A DNA stretch of 64,000 nt, from positions 214,958 through 278,957 of the forward strand of contig NZ_SMOD01000009.1 of NCBI RefSeq assembly GCF_004353905.1. The letters are read 5' to 3'. This document shows, one piece after another, positions 7,930 through 16,306 of the stretch. The notes under the pieces are model-generated. The model was not told the DNA's origin. It saw nothing but the letters and a program-made list of their open reading frames with translations, and made no database searches. Both the position numbers and the translations under genes were made by a program. Origin of the DNA: Paraburkholderia guartelaensis. Lineage in GTDB: Bacteria; Pseudomonadota; Gammaproteobacteria; Burkholderiales; Burkholderiaceae. The stretch's first letter is position 1. Every line of letters begins with the position of its first letter.

Positions 7930-9651
7930 TCACGCCGAGCGCGACGGAAACGCCCGCTCGATGATCGCGCCGTGATCGAAGCGCGCGGGCAGCGTACCGA
8001 ATACACGGTCGCAGTCGGCGTCGTGCTCGTCGAGGCGCGTGGCGATGAACGCTTCGGCGATCTCCGGCGGACCGTCGCGCAGCAGCATGGCCTGCGCGAT
8101 CAGAACGATTTGCTGCGCGATGCGCCGCGCGCTCGCCTCGCGCGTGCCCGGCGCGCCGTTGAGCAGCACCGAGAGGCGGTCGAGCGCGGCGTTCAGAACC
8201 GGGTGAGTCTGCGCGTCGCGCCGCCACGCGAAAAAGAGCGCCTGGGCGGCGTCGGCCTCGCGCTCCAGCGCGCGCAGCACGTCGAGGCACATCACGTTGC
8301 CCGAGCCTTCCCAGATCGAGTTGACGGGCGCTTCGCGATAGAAGCGCGCCATCGGCCCTTCCTCGACGTAGCCATTGCCGCCCCAAACTTCCATGGCCTC
8401 GCCCGTGAACGCGAGCGCGCGCTTGCAGACCCAGAACTTCGCCGCCGGCGTGACGATGCGCCGCCAGGCGCGTGCTTCGAGCAACGTGTCGTCGGTATCG
8501 CCGGGTTTCGCGTCGGCGCTGTCTTCGAAGGCGCGCGCAAGACGCATGAAGAGCGCCGTCGCCGCCTCCGATTCGAGCGCGAGATCGGCGAGCACGTTTT
8601 GCATGAGCGGCTGCTCGGCAAGCACGCGGCCGAACGCGCTGCGGTGGCGCGCGTGGTGGATCGCCTGCACGAGCGCCGCTCGCATGAGCGCCGCGCTGCC
8701 GATCACGCAGTCGAGCCGCGTGTAGTTCGCCATCTCGATGATGGTCGGCACGCCGCGGCCTTCGTCGCCGATCATCACGCCGTACGCATCGAAGAACTCC
8801 ACTTCGCTGCTCGCGTTCGAGCGGTTGCCGAGCTTGTTCTTCAGGCGCTGCACATTGACCGCGTTTTTCGTGCCGTCCGGCCGGTAGCGCGGCACGAAGA
8901 AGCAGGAAATTCCGTCGTGCTCCGTGGTGCGCGCGAGCACGAGATGCGCGTCGCACTGCGGCGCCGAGAAAAACCACTTGTGACCGGTCAGCAGATACGC
9001 CGCGCCGCGTCCGGTTTCGATGCCCGCGGGGCGCGCCTCGGTGCGGTTGCTGCGCACGTCCGAGCCGCCTTGCTTCTCCGTCATGCCCATGCCGATCATC
9101 ATCGAGCGCTTCTGCGCGATCGGCAGGTCGCGTGCGTCGTGCTCGCGCGTGTAGAGCGGCGCGCGCAGCGTTTCGAACAGCGCCGGTTCGCGCTGCAGCA
9201 CGGCGATGCTCGCGAACGTCATGGTCAGCGGGCACAACGACCCCGATTCGAGCTGCGCGTGCAGGAAGTAGCCTGCGCAGCGCGCGGCCATCGCGCCGGG
9301 CTGCGGGTCCGAATACGGCAGCGCGTGCAGCCCCTGCTCGCGCAGCAGCGCCAGCAGTTCGTGCCAGGCCGGGTGGAACTCGATCGCGTCGATACGCTCG
9401 CCGCGCGGGCTGTGCGTGTGCAGTTCGGGCTCGTGGCGGTTGGCGAGGTCGGCGAGCGCGAGCGTTTCGGCCTTGCCGAGCGTCTCGCCATGGCGTGCGA
9501 GCGTTTCGCGGTGCCAGTCCGCGCCCGCGCGCGCGAGAGCCTCGCCGAGCGCCGCGTCGGTGGTGAAGAGGTTGTAGTCGGCGAGCGGCGGCGCCTGGTT
9601 CGTGACTTCGTGGGTCGTGCCGGGGCGATGCGTGACTTCCGTCGGGTTCAT
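7930..9651 (-). CDS. aidB: AidB-like acyl-CoA dehydrogenase family flavoprotein
   Basis: The 573-residue product closely follows E. coli AidB rather than ordinary acyl-CoA dehydrogenases: MGMTEKQGGSDV, GHKWFFSAPQCDAHLVLA, KLGNRSNASSEVEF and PVNSIWEGSGNVMCLDVLR. AidB is an FAD protein of the alkylation (Ada) response that binds DNA and has weak isovaleryl-CoA dehydrogenase activity; its physiological role is unsettled. The ATG at 9651 (MNPTEVTHRPG) has GGAG ahead; an upstream ATG at 9864 would add an Arg-rich extension not seen in the family. No Ada box was recognised in the short upstream region. It runs with the ALDH gene. Confidence 0.9.
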   Translation of the reverse strand: MNPTEVTHRPGTTHEVTNQAPPLADYNLFTTDAALGEALARAGADWHRETLARHGETLGKAETLALADLANRHEPELHTHSPRGERIDAIEFHPAWHELLALLREQGLHALPYSDPQPGAMAARCAGYFLHAQLESGSLCPLTMTFASIAVLQREPALFETLRAPLYTREHDARDLPIAQKRSMMIGMGMTEKQGGSDVRSNRTEARPAGIETGRGAAYLLTGHKWFFSAPQCDAHLVLARTTEHDGISCFFVPRYRPDGTKNAVNVQRLKNKLGNRSNASSEVEFFDAYGVMIGDEGRGVPTIIEMANYTRLDCVIGSAALMRAALVQAIHHARHRSAFGRVLAEQPLMQNVLADLALESEAATALFMRLARAFEDSADAKPGDTDDTLLEARAWRRIVTPAAKFWVCKRALAFTGEAMEVWGGNGYVEEGPMARFYREAPVNSIWEGSGNVMCLDVLRALEREADAAQALFFAWRRDAQTHPVLNAALDRLSVLLNGAPGTREASARRIAQQIVLIAQAMLLRDGPPEIAEAFIATRLDEHDADCDRVFGTLPARFDHGAIIERAFPSRSA

Positions 9652-9912
9652 CTGCCTGTCTCCGATGCAAGGCTGCTGCGTGCGGCGTGCTTCACGCGCG
9701 GCCGTTCGTGTTGTATTCGCTGTCGTGACGGGGAGGCGTGCGCAGCGGCCGCTCCATGGGAAGCGTCCGTGAGGTGAGTGATTCTTGTGCGCTCCAGCGC
9801 TCCCTTTACCGCTCGCTGGAATCTTGCGGGTTTCAGCTCTGGCGGCTGAACCGCCTTCCATCATAGGCGTCGATCCGCCGTCAGGTTTAGAGGGGATGCT
9901 CTGACATAAAAG

Positions 9913-9942
9913 CTGACCTCGGAATCAGACGCTTCCTACAAT
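9913..9942 (+). promoter_or_regulatory. Candidate sigma70 promoter for the GMC oxidoreductase gene
   Basis: CTGACC at 9913-9918 and TACAAT at 9937-9942 are 18 bases apart. This would start transcription near 9950, about 68 bases before the ATG at 10018. It is the best promoter-like pair in the 366-bp divergent gap 9652-10017; I see nothing else of note there. Confidence 0.42.
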
Positions 9943-10017
9943 GCGCCATTGAAGCCGAAAACGAACGAGCGTGCAAATAGCGCGCCGGGGCCTCGCAAGG
10001 GGCAGGAGACGGAGACG

Positions 10018-11646
10018 ATGCAATACGATTACATCATCGTAGGCGGCGGCTCGGGCGGAGCGTCGCTGGCTGGCCGGCTGGCCGACCGTTGCCCGCAGGC
10101 GAGCATCGCGCTCGTCGAAGCCGGGCCCCACACGGCGCGCAACCCGTTCGTCAACATGCCGCTCGGCGTCGCCGCGCTCGTCCCGTTTCGCACGAAAAAC
10201 AACTACGCCTATGAAACCGTGCCGCAGCCGGGACTCGCCGGTCGGCGCGGTTACCAGCCACGCGGCCGCGGTTTCGGCGGCTCGAGCAACATCAACGCGA
10301 TGATCTACACGCGCGGCCATCCGCTCGATTACGACGAATGGGCGCAGCTTGGCTGCACGGGCTGGGCGTGGCGCGATGTGCTGCCGTACTTCCTGCGCGC
10401 CGAGGACAACGAGCGTGGCGCGAGCGCCTGGCACGGCGCGGGCGGCCCGCTGGGCGTTGCCGACCTGCGCGAGCGCAATCCGGTGGCCGCGCGCTTCGTC
10501 GAGGCCGCGCGCGAGGCAGGGTTTCGCCTGAACGACGACTTCAATGGCGCGGAACAGGAGGGCGTCGGCTTCTATCAGGTGACGCAGCGCGGCGGCGAAC
10601 GCTGCACGGTGGCGCGCGCGTATCTGTATGGGCGCGAGCGGCCGAACCTGCATCTGATCGCCGATGCGACGGTCCTGCGCGTGAGCTTCGACGGCGCACG
10701 CGCGAGCGGCGTGGAGCTTGCGCGCGGCGGTGCGATCGAGACACTGCAGGCGCGCGCCGAAGTGATCCTCGCGGCCGGCGCGTTCAACTCGCCGCAATTG
10801 CTGATGTGCTCGGGCATCGGTCCCGCCGACGAACTGCGCGCGCTCGGCATCGCGGTGCGCCACGATGCGCCCGAGGTCGGCCGCAACCTGATCGACCATA
10901 TCGATTTCACCTTCAACAAGCGCGTGCATTCGAGCGACACCATCGGCTACTCGCTGCGCGGCGCGGCGCGCATGACCGCGGGCCTCGTGCGGTATCTGCG
11001 GGCGCGGCGCGGCATGCTCACGACCAACGTGGCGGAGGCGGGCGGTTTTTTAAAGAGCCGCCCCGAACTCGACCGGCCCGACCTGCAACTGCACTTCTGC
11101 ACAGCACTCGTCGACGATCACAGCCGCCGCCTGCATTGGGGCCACGGCTATTCGCTGCACGTGTGCGTGTTGCGCCCGGTGAGCCGCGGCACGGTCACGC
11201 TCGCGAGCGCCGATGCGCGCGTCGCGCCCACGATCGACCCGCGCTTTCTCTCCGATCCGCGTGATCTCGACGCGCTCGCACAGGGCGCGCGCCTCGCGCG
11301 GCGCATACTCGATGCGCCCGCGCTCGCGCAGTTGGGTGGCCGCGAAATCTACACGCACGGCGCGCAAAGCGACGCGCAATTGCGCGAGACGATCGCTCGC
11401 CATGCCGACACGATCTATCACCCCGTCGCGACCTGCCGCATGGGCGGCGACGCGCGCTCCGTCGTCGATCCGCAGCTGCGCGTGCGCGGTGTGACGGGGC
11501 TGCGCATCGCCGACGCCTCGGTCATGCCGACACTCATCGGCGGCAACACGAATGCGCCGAGCGTGATGATCGGCGAGCGTGCGGCCGACTTCATCGCACA
11601 AGCGCAGTACGCGCCCGATACGGCGCTTCAGCACGTCGACGCCTGA
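10018..11646 (+). CDS. GMC-family FAD-dependent oxidoreductase (choline/alcohol dehydrogenase-like)
   Basis: A flavoprotein that oxidises an alcohol, probably passing electrons to the respiratory chain. The 542-residue product has the FAD dinucleotide motif YIIVGGGSGGASLA at the N-terminus, GMC signature 1 (GRGFGGSSNINAMIYTRG, about 80-100), signature 2 (GAFNSPQLLMCSGIGP, about 257-272), and the C-terminal active site with YHPVATCRMG and GNTNAPSVMIGERAADFI. The ATG at 10018 is preceded by AGGAG; an earlier in-frame ATG at 9949 would add 23 unrelated residues. The substrate (choline, long-chain alcohol, PEG-like) cannot be told. It converges on the LysR gene with a 42-bp gap and no obvious terminator. 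Confidence 0.92.
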   Translation: MQYDYIIVGGGSGGASLAGRLADRCPQASIALVEAGPHTARNPFVNMPLGVAALVPFRTKNNYAYETVPQPGLAGRRGYQPRGRGFGGSSNINAMIYTRGHPLDYDEWAQLGCTGWAWRDVLPYFLRAEDNERGASAWHGAGGPLGVADLRERNPVAARFVEAAREAGFRLNDDFNGAEQEGVGFYQVTQRGGERCTVARAYLYGRERPNLHLIADATVLRVSFDGARASGVELARGGAIETLQARAEVILAAGAFNSPQLLMCSGIGPADELRALGIAVRHDAPEVGRNLIDHIDFTFNKRVHSSDTIGYSLRGAARMTAGLVRYLRARRGMLTTNVAEAGGFLKSRPELDRPDLQLHFCTALVDDHSRRLHWGHGYSLHVCVLRPVSRGTVTLASADARVAPTIDPRFLSDPRDLDALAQGARLARRILDAPALAQLGGREIYTHGAQSDAQLRETIARHADTIYHPVATCRMGGDARSVVDPQLRVRGVTGLRIADASVMPTLIGGNTNAPSVMIGERAADFIAQAQYAPDTALQHVDA

Positions 11647-11688
11647 CGTTGCGCTTTTCGTCTTCGATTACCTTCGCTCGTTGCAGCT

Positions 11689-12636
11689 TCAGGCAGGTTT
11701 GCCCGGCTGCTTCTCCATGCCCGGCGGATGTACGAAGTCGTCGAGAAACGTGAAGGGCTTGCCGTATTCCGAGCGCGCGACGTCGAGCCACGCGCGCGCC
11801 GCATGCGAGAGATAGCCGCTGCGCTTCCAGCCGATTGCCATGTCCCAGGTGATTTGCGGCTCGCTGACAGGCAGGCAGGTGAAGCGCTCGGCGTCGAGCC
11901 GGCGCACGTAAGGCGCGGGCAGCAGCGCAATGCCTACGCCCGCGAGCACGAGCGCCGCCATCAGGTCCCAGTGGCCGCTGCGTCCCACCACCTGCGGCAC
12001 GAAGCCGGCCGTGCGGCACGCGTTCAGCACGACGTCATTGAGCGCGAGGCTTTCGCCGTAGAACACGAACGGCTCACCGGCCAGCTCCGCGAGCGGCACG
12101 GCGAGCTTGTTGTCCCAGCGCGAGCCGCGCCGCGCGACGAGCCACAGCAGCTCGTGCGAGATCGGCAAGACGTCGATGAGCGCGGGATCGACGGGCAGCA
12201 GCACGCCGCCCAGCTCCAGCTCGCCCGAGATCAGCGCGGCTTCGATGGCGCGCGAGCCCTGCTCGAAAAGCTTCAGCTCGATCTTCGGATAGCGCTGGCG
12301 AAACGTGGCGATGGCGGGCGTGAAGAGCGAGCCGCCCATCGGCGGGATGCCGATGGTGAGTTCGCCGCGCCCGAGCGTGCCGAGATCGGCGAGTTCGGCC
12401 TGTAGCTGCGCCTGCGCGGCGAGCACGTCCTGGCCGCGCTGATAGACGATGCGTCCGGCGTCGGTGAGCACCATCTGGCGGGCGTCGCGCAGCAACAGCT
12501 GCGTGCCGGTCTCGTCTTCGAGCGCCTTCACCATCTTGCTGATGGTCGGCTGCGTGACATGCAGTTTTTCGGCCGCGGCGGTGAAGCTCTGTTGCCGCAC
12601 CACCTCGATGAAATAGCGAAGCGCGCGCAGTTCCAC
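11689..12636 (-). CDS. LysR-family regulator, probable regulator of lrgAB
   Basis: The 315-residue product has an N-terminal winged helix (residues 1-60; FIEVVRQQSFTAAAEKLHVTQPT is the helix-turn-helix stretch, broken here as FIEVVRQQSF and TAAAEKLHVTQPTISKM) and a C-terminal effector domain. It is divergent from lrgA with 154 bp between starts, the arrangement of CidR with cidAB in Gram-positive bacteria. A perfect ATTCCA-N3-TGGAAT dyad with the LysR T-N11-A geometry lies in the gap. Regulation of lrgAB is inferred from this layout; the ligand is unknown. Confidence 0.88.
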   Translation of the reverse strand: MELRALRYFIEVVRQQSFTAAAEKLHVTQPTISKMVKALEDETGTQLLLRDARQMVLTDAGRIVYQRGQDVLAAQAQLQAELADLGTLGRGELTIGIPPMGGSLFTPAIATFRQRYPKIELKLFEQGSRAIEAALISGELELGGVLLPVDPALIDVLPISHELLWLVARRGSRWDNKLAVPLAELAGEPFVFYGESLALNDVVLNACRTAGFVPQVVGRSGHWDLMAALVLAGVGIALLPAPYVRRLDAERFTCLPVSEPQITWDMAIGWKRSGYLSHAARAWLDVARSEYGKPFTFLDDFVHPPGMEKQPGKPA

Positions 12637-12692
12637 GATCGGGACTCCACAAGTGTGCAGGAAGCACGCTCAGCGAGGCGCGGAGTTGGTGC

Positions 12693-12707
12693 ATTCCAAT
12701 ATGGAAT
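12693..12707. promoter_or_regulatory. LysR-type operator candidate between lysR and lrgA
   Basis: ATTCCA-ATA-TGGAAT is a perfect 6-3-6 dyad with the T-N11-A spacing of LysR-type binding sites. A further half site ATTCCA is at 12766-12771, near the probable lrgA start point, and a -10-like TATACT is at 12753-12758. The dyad is 46 bp upstream of that hexamer, a normal recognition-site distance. Confidence 0.55.
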
Positions 12708-12790
12708 GTAGCAGATGATCCTAAGTCATTATGTTTATGCTGCGCTGCACCCTATACTGACTTCCATTCCAGTGTCACTTAGGGTTTGCC

Positions 12791-13279
12791 ATGACTACCT
12801 CCACCGCGACCGCGAAAGTCTCCGAAAACGCTGAGCGCAACGTGGGCGGCATGGCGAGCCTCGGCCGCCGCATCGGCCGCATCGCCGTGCAATCGGCGCT
12901 GCTCGCGGGCGTCTGGTACGCCGCCGACGCGCTCACGCGCTTCACCCACCTGCCGGTGCCGGGCGGCGTGGTCGGCCTCGTGCTGTTGCTCGCGCTGCTC
13001 TTTTGCGGCGGCGTCACGCCGCGCTGGGTGAAGGCGGGCGCCGACTGGCTGCTCTCCGACATGCTGCTGTTCTTCATTCCGGCTGCCGTCGCAGCCGTGA
13101 AATACGGCGGTCTCTTTCGCGCCGACGGCTGGCGTCTCGCGCTCGTCGTGGTCGGCGGCACGCTGATGGTGATGGTGGCCGTGGCGTTCGCGGTCGAACA
13201 GGCCGCGAAGCTCGAACGGCGTCTCGCGCTGCGCCGCGTGCGCGATTCGCGGCACTCGCGCCATCTGGCGCGGGCTTGA
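12791..13279 (+). CDS. lrgA: CidA/LrgA family membrane protein
   Basis: A holin-like inner-membrane protein. The 162-residue product has four hydrophobic stretches and the family core (LPVPGGVVGLVLLLALLF, then DWLLSDMLLFFIPAAVAAV). In staphylococci the CidA/LrgA proteins modulate lysis; in other bacteria and plants LrgAB-type proteins are linked to pyruvate or glycolate export. The role here is open. It has a long N-terminal cytoplasmic part (about 30 residues) and a basic C-terminus. A weak Shine-Dalgarno (AGGG) precedes the ATG. lrgB follows 38 bases downstream. Confidence 0.9.
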   Translation: MTTSTATAKVSENAERNVGGMASLGRRIGRIAVQSALLAGVWYAADALTRFTHLPVPGGVVGLVLLLALLFCGGVTPRWVKAGADWLLSDMLLFFIPAAVAAVKYGGLFRADGWRLALVVVGGTLMVMVAVAFAVEQAAKLERRLALRRVRDSRHSRHLARA

Positions 13280-13317
13280 AGCTGCACCGTCCTGAATAGA
13301 GTGAGGCTGATTCCGTC

Positions 13318-14040
13318 ATGAACACGTTTTATTCGTCCCTGTTCGCCGACGACGCGGCGCGGCTCATCGCCGCCGGCTGCTTCATCCTCACCGTTGCGCT
13401 CTACTTCGCCTCAAAGGCGCTCTATGCGCGCTTTCGCTCGCCCTGGCTCACGCCGCTCGTCGCGGTGCCCGCGGTGCTCGGCGCGTTCGTGCTGGTTCTC
13501 CATATTCCGTACCCCGTGTACTTCCAGGACACGCGCTGGCTCATGTGGCTGCTCGGGCCGGCCACCGTGGCCTTCGCAGTGCCGATCTACGAGTACCGCG
13601 ATCTGCTCAAACGCCACTGGATCTCGCTCACCGTGGGCGTGACGGTCGGCATCATCGTGGCGGTGGGCGGCTCGCTCGCGCTGGCCAAACTCCTGCACCT
13701 TTCGCCCGATCTGCAGCGCAGCCTGATGACGCGCTCGATCTCCACGCCGTTCGCGCTCGCAGTGTCGGACAAGATCCACGCGCCGCGCGACCTCACCGCG
13801 CTCTTCGTGATCGCCACGGGCGTGTGCGGCATGCTGTTCGGCGAACTGGTGCTCGGCCTCGTGCCGCTGCGCACCCGGCTTGCGCGCGGCGCGCTCTTCG
13901 GGGCGGCGGCGCACGGCGTGGGCACGGCGAAGGCGCGCGAGTTGGGCAGCGAAGAGGGCGTGGTCGCGAGCCTCACGATGATGATCGCGGGCGTGGTGAT
14001 GGTGCTGCTCGCGCCGGCGCTCGGGTTTCTGCCGGTTTGA
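13318..14040 (+). CDS. lrgB: LrgB family membrane protein
   Basis: The 240-residue, strongly hydrophobic product matches the LrgB family, with the conserved segments SLMTRSISTPFALAVSD and FGAAAHGVGTAKARELGSEE and several predicted membrane spans. LrgB works with LrgA; the plant homologue (PLGG1) is a fused LrgA-LrgB protein that carries glycolate/glycerate, so a small-carboxylate transport role is plausible but not shown here. A strong terminator follows directly. Confidence 0.93.
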   Translation: MNTFYSSLFADDAARLIAAGCFILTVALYFASKALYARFRSPWLTPLVAVPAVLGAFVLVLHIPYPVYFQDTRWLMWLLGPATVAFAVPIYEYRDLLKRHWISLTVGVTVGIIVAVGGSLALAKLLHLSPDLQRSLMTRSISTPFALAVSDKIHAPRDLTALFVIATGVCGMLFGELVLGLVPLRTRLARGALFGAAAHGVGTAKARELGSEEGVVASLTMMIAGVVMVLLAPALGFLPV

Positions 14041-14046
14041 AGTCCT

Positions 14047-14072
14047 GCGGGCGCGTTCGCGCCCGCTTTTTT
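14047..14072 (+). terminator. Rho-independent terminator of lrgAB
   Basis: GCGGGCGCG-TT-CGCGCCCGC followed by six T residues begins six bases after the lrgB stop. Confidence 0.9.
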
Positions 14073-14125
14073 GGCTTATGCGCACGCGCGCGGACGCCAT
14101 CCCGATTTGCTACAATCTCGGCTCG

Positions 14126-14227
14126 CTTTCGAGGAGCGTTGCGACGGGTTTTCTGTAACCCGCCAGGCTCGAAAGTGCTTCAATCCGGTTGAATCCACTG
14201 AATCAACCGCACTGAAACGGCGCTCAC
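14126..14227 (+). ncRNA. S-adenosylhomocysteine (SAH) riboswitch upstream of ahcY
   Basis: The leader has the conserved SAH riboswitch segments in order: GAGGAGCGTTGCGAC (14131-14145), the P2 pair CGGGTT/AACCCG, CGCCAGGCTCG (14161-14171) and AACGGCGCTCAC (14216-14227). P1 pairs CTTTCGAG (14126-14133) with CTCGAAAG (14168-14175), and CGCTC can pair back to GAGCG as the pseudoknot helix. A -10-like TACAAT is at 14111-14116. This class turns on SAH hydrolase genes when SAH builds up, which fits ahcY 39 bases downstream. Confidence 0.95.
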
Positions 14228-14265
14228 GTCTTTAATTTCTAGTCACTTTTAGAAAGGAGGGCGTG

Positions 14266-15684
14266 ATGAACGCCGCAGTTCCGCAAGATCAAGCCAAAGA
14301 TTTCATCGTCGCCGATATGTCGCTTGCCGCCTGGGGCCGCAAGGAACTCAACATCGCCGAAACCGAAATGCCGGGCCTCGTGCAAACGCGCGAAGAGTAC
14401 AAGGCGCAGCAGCCGCTCAAGGGCGCGCGCATCGCCGGTTCGCTGCACATGACGATCCAGACGGGCGTGCTGATCGAGACGCTCACCGCGCTCGGCGCCG
14501 ACGTCCGTTGGGCCTCGTGCAACATCTTCTCGACGCAAGACCATGCCGCTGCCGCGATCGCGCAGGGCGGCGTGCCGGTGTTCGCGTTCAAGGGCGAATC
14601 GCTCGACGAATACTGGGAGTTCTCGCACCGCATCTTCGAATGGCCGAACGGCGAGTTCGCCAACATGATCCTCGACGACGGCGGCGACGCAACGCTCCTG
14701 CTGATCCTCGGCTCGAAGGCTGAAAAGGACCGCTCGGTCATCGCCAAGCCGACGAACGAAGAAGAAGTCGCGCTGTACAAGTCGATCGCCGCGCACCTCG
14801 ACGTCGATCCGCAGTGGTACTCGAAGCGCCTTTCGCACATCCAGGGCGTGACCGAAGAAACCACGACGGGCGTGCACCGCCTGTACCAGATGGAGAAGGA
14901 AGGCCGTCTGCCGTTCCCGGCCATCAACGTCAACGACTCGGTCACGAAGTCGAAGTTCGACAACCTGTACGGCTGCCGCGAGTCGCTCGTGGACGGCATC
15001 AAGCGCGCGACCGACGTGATGATCGCGGGCAAGATCGCAGTCGTGGCCGGTTACGGTGACGTGGGCAAGGGCTGCGCGCAGTCGCTGCGCGGTCTCGGCG
15101 CCACGGTGTGGGTCACGGAAATCGATCCGATCTGCGCGCTGCAGGCTGCGATGGAAGGCTACCGCGTCGTGACGATGGAATACGCCGCCGACAAGGCAGA
15201 CATCTTCGTGACGGCCACGGGCAACTACCACGTGCTGAACCACGATCACCTGAAGGCGATGCGCCACAACGCCATCGTCTGCAACATCGGCCACTTCGAC
15301 TCGGAAATCGACGTTGCGTCGACGCGCCAGTACCAGTGGGAAAACATCAAGCCGCAAGTCGACCACATCATCTTCCCGGACGGCAAGCGCGTGATCCTGC
15401 TGGCGGAAGGCCGCCTCGTGAACCTGGGCTGCGCCACGGGCCACCCGTCGTTCGTGATGTCGAACTCGTTCACGAACCAGACGCTCGCGCAGATCGAACT
15501 GTTCACGCAGGGCAAGAAGTACGAGAACAAGGTGTACGTGCTGCCGAAGCACCTGGACGAAAAGGTCGCACGCCTGCACCTCGCGCGCATCGGCGCGAAC
15601 CTGACCGTGCTGTCGGACGACCAGGCTTCGTACATCGGCGTCGACAAGAACGGTCCGTTCAAGCCGAACCACTACCGTTACTAA
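14266..15684 (+). CDS. ahcY: Adenosylhomocysteinase (SAH hydrolase)
   Basis: Cleaves S-adenosylhomocysteine to adenosine and homocysteine, relieving product inhibition of methyltransferases. The 472-residue product has the NAD-binding loop [18 protein letters not shown], the segment [20 protein letters not shown] and the invariant C-terminus KPNHYRY. The ATG at 14266 has GGAGG about five bases ahead; a GTG one codon earlier is in frame. Expression is set by the SAH riboswitch in the leader. It heads ahcY, a small membrane protein gene and metF, so SAH breakdown and homocysteine remethylation are linked. Confidence 0.98.
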   Translation: MNAAVPQDQAKDFIVADMSLAAWGRKELNIAETEMPGLVQTREEYKAQQPLKGARIAGSLHMTIQTGVLIETLTALGADVRWASCNIFSTQDHAAAAIAQGGVPVFAFKGESLDEYWEFSHRIFEWPNGEFANMILDDGGDATLLLILGSKAEKDRSVIAKPTNEEEVALYKSIAAHLDVDPQWYSKRLSHIQGVTEETTTGVHRLYQMEKEGRLPFPAINVNDSVTKSKFDNLYGCRESLVDGIKRATDVMIAGKIAVVAGYGDVGKGCAQSLRGLGATVWVTEIDPICALQAAMEGYRVVTMEYAADKADIFVTATGNYHVLNHDHLKAMRHNAIVCNIGHFDSEIDVASTRQYQWENIKPQVDHIIFPDGKRVILLAEGRLVNLGCATGHPSFVMSNSFTNQTLAQIELFTQGKKYENKVYVLPKHLDEKVARLHLARIGANLTVLSDDQASYIGVDKNGPFKPNHYRY

Positions 15685-15900
15685 AGCGATGCGGGGTTGG
15701 CGCTCTAGCGCTGACTCCGGTCCCCGGCTGGTTACAGCCCGATACAAACGCGATACGACGCGGCGAGAAGTTTTAAGCCGCGTTTAAGCGGTCAAGCGGA
15801 TGCTGACCCCAATCCCTGCGCGCCCAACGTGCGGGGACTGCGGGCGGCATCCGCCGCCGGCACCTGGCGATACAAAAGCAACGACGCAAAAGGAGTCCTT

Positions 15901-16254
15901 ATGACCGTGCTGCTGACCTGGCTGATCAACGCGCTCGCGCTCCTGATCATCACCTGGCTCGTTCCGTCGATCCATATTCGCAGTTTCGGCACCGCGCTCA
16001 TCGTCGCGATCGTGCTCGGCCTCATCAACGCCGTGCTGCGCCCGCTGCTGATCGTGCTCACGCTGCCCGTGACCATCCTCACGCTCGGCCTCTTCATCCT
16101 CGTGGTGAACGCGCTGTGCTTCTGGCTGGCGGCGTCGCTCCTCAAGGGCTTCGAGGTGTCGGGCTTCTGGTCGGCATTTTTCGGATCGATCCTGTACAGC
16201 ATCGTATCGTGGCTGCTTTCCGCGCTGATTTTCGGCAACCGCAGCCTCGGCTGA
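15901..16254 (+). CDS. Small four-helix membrane protein, phage holin 4_2 family
   Basis: The 117-residue product is almost wholly hydrophobic with about four spans (LLTWLINALALLIITWLV, ALIVAIVLGLINAVL, LFILVVNALCFWLAA, SILYSIVSWLLSALI). It matches the family of small proteins named phage holin family 4_2 in genome annotation, although it is chromosomal and not near phage genes. The ATG at 15901 has AAAGGAG ahead. Its place between ahcY and metF recurs in Burkholderia-type genomes, but no link to the methyl cycle is known to me; function unknown. Confidence 0.85.
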   Translation: MTVLLTWLINALALLIITWLVPSIHIRSFGTALIVAIVLGLINAVLRPLLIVLTLPVTILTLGLFILVVNALCFWLAASLLKGFEVSGFWSAFFGSILYSIVSWLLSALIFGNRSLG

Positions 16255-16306
16255 TGCGGGCCTGGGCCGCTCACCCTCGCGGCCCGGCCTCACTGGCCTC
16301 ATCAAC

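Noticed and set aside
15901..16254. Prophage remnant because of the holin-family name
   Set aside because: No phage genes, attachment repeats or base-composition change nearby; the gene sits in a metabolic operon, and the family name is historical.
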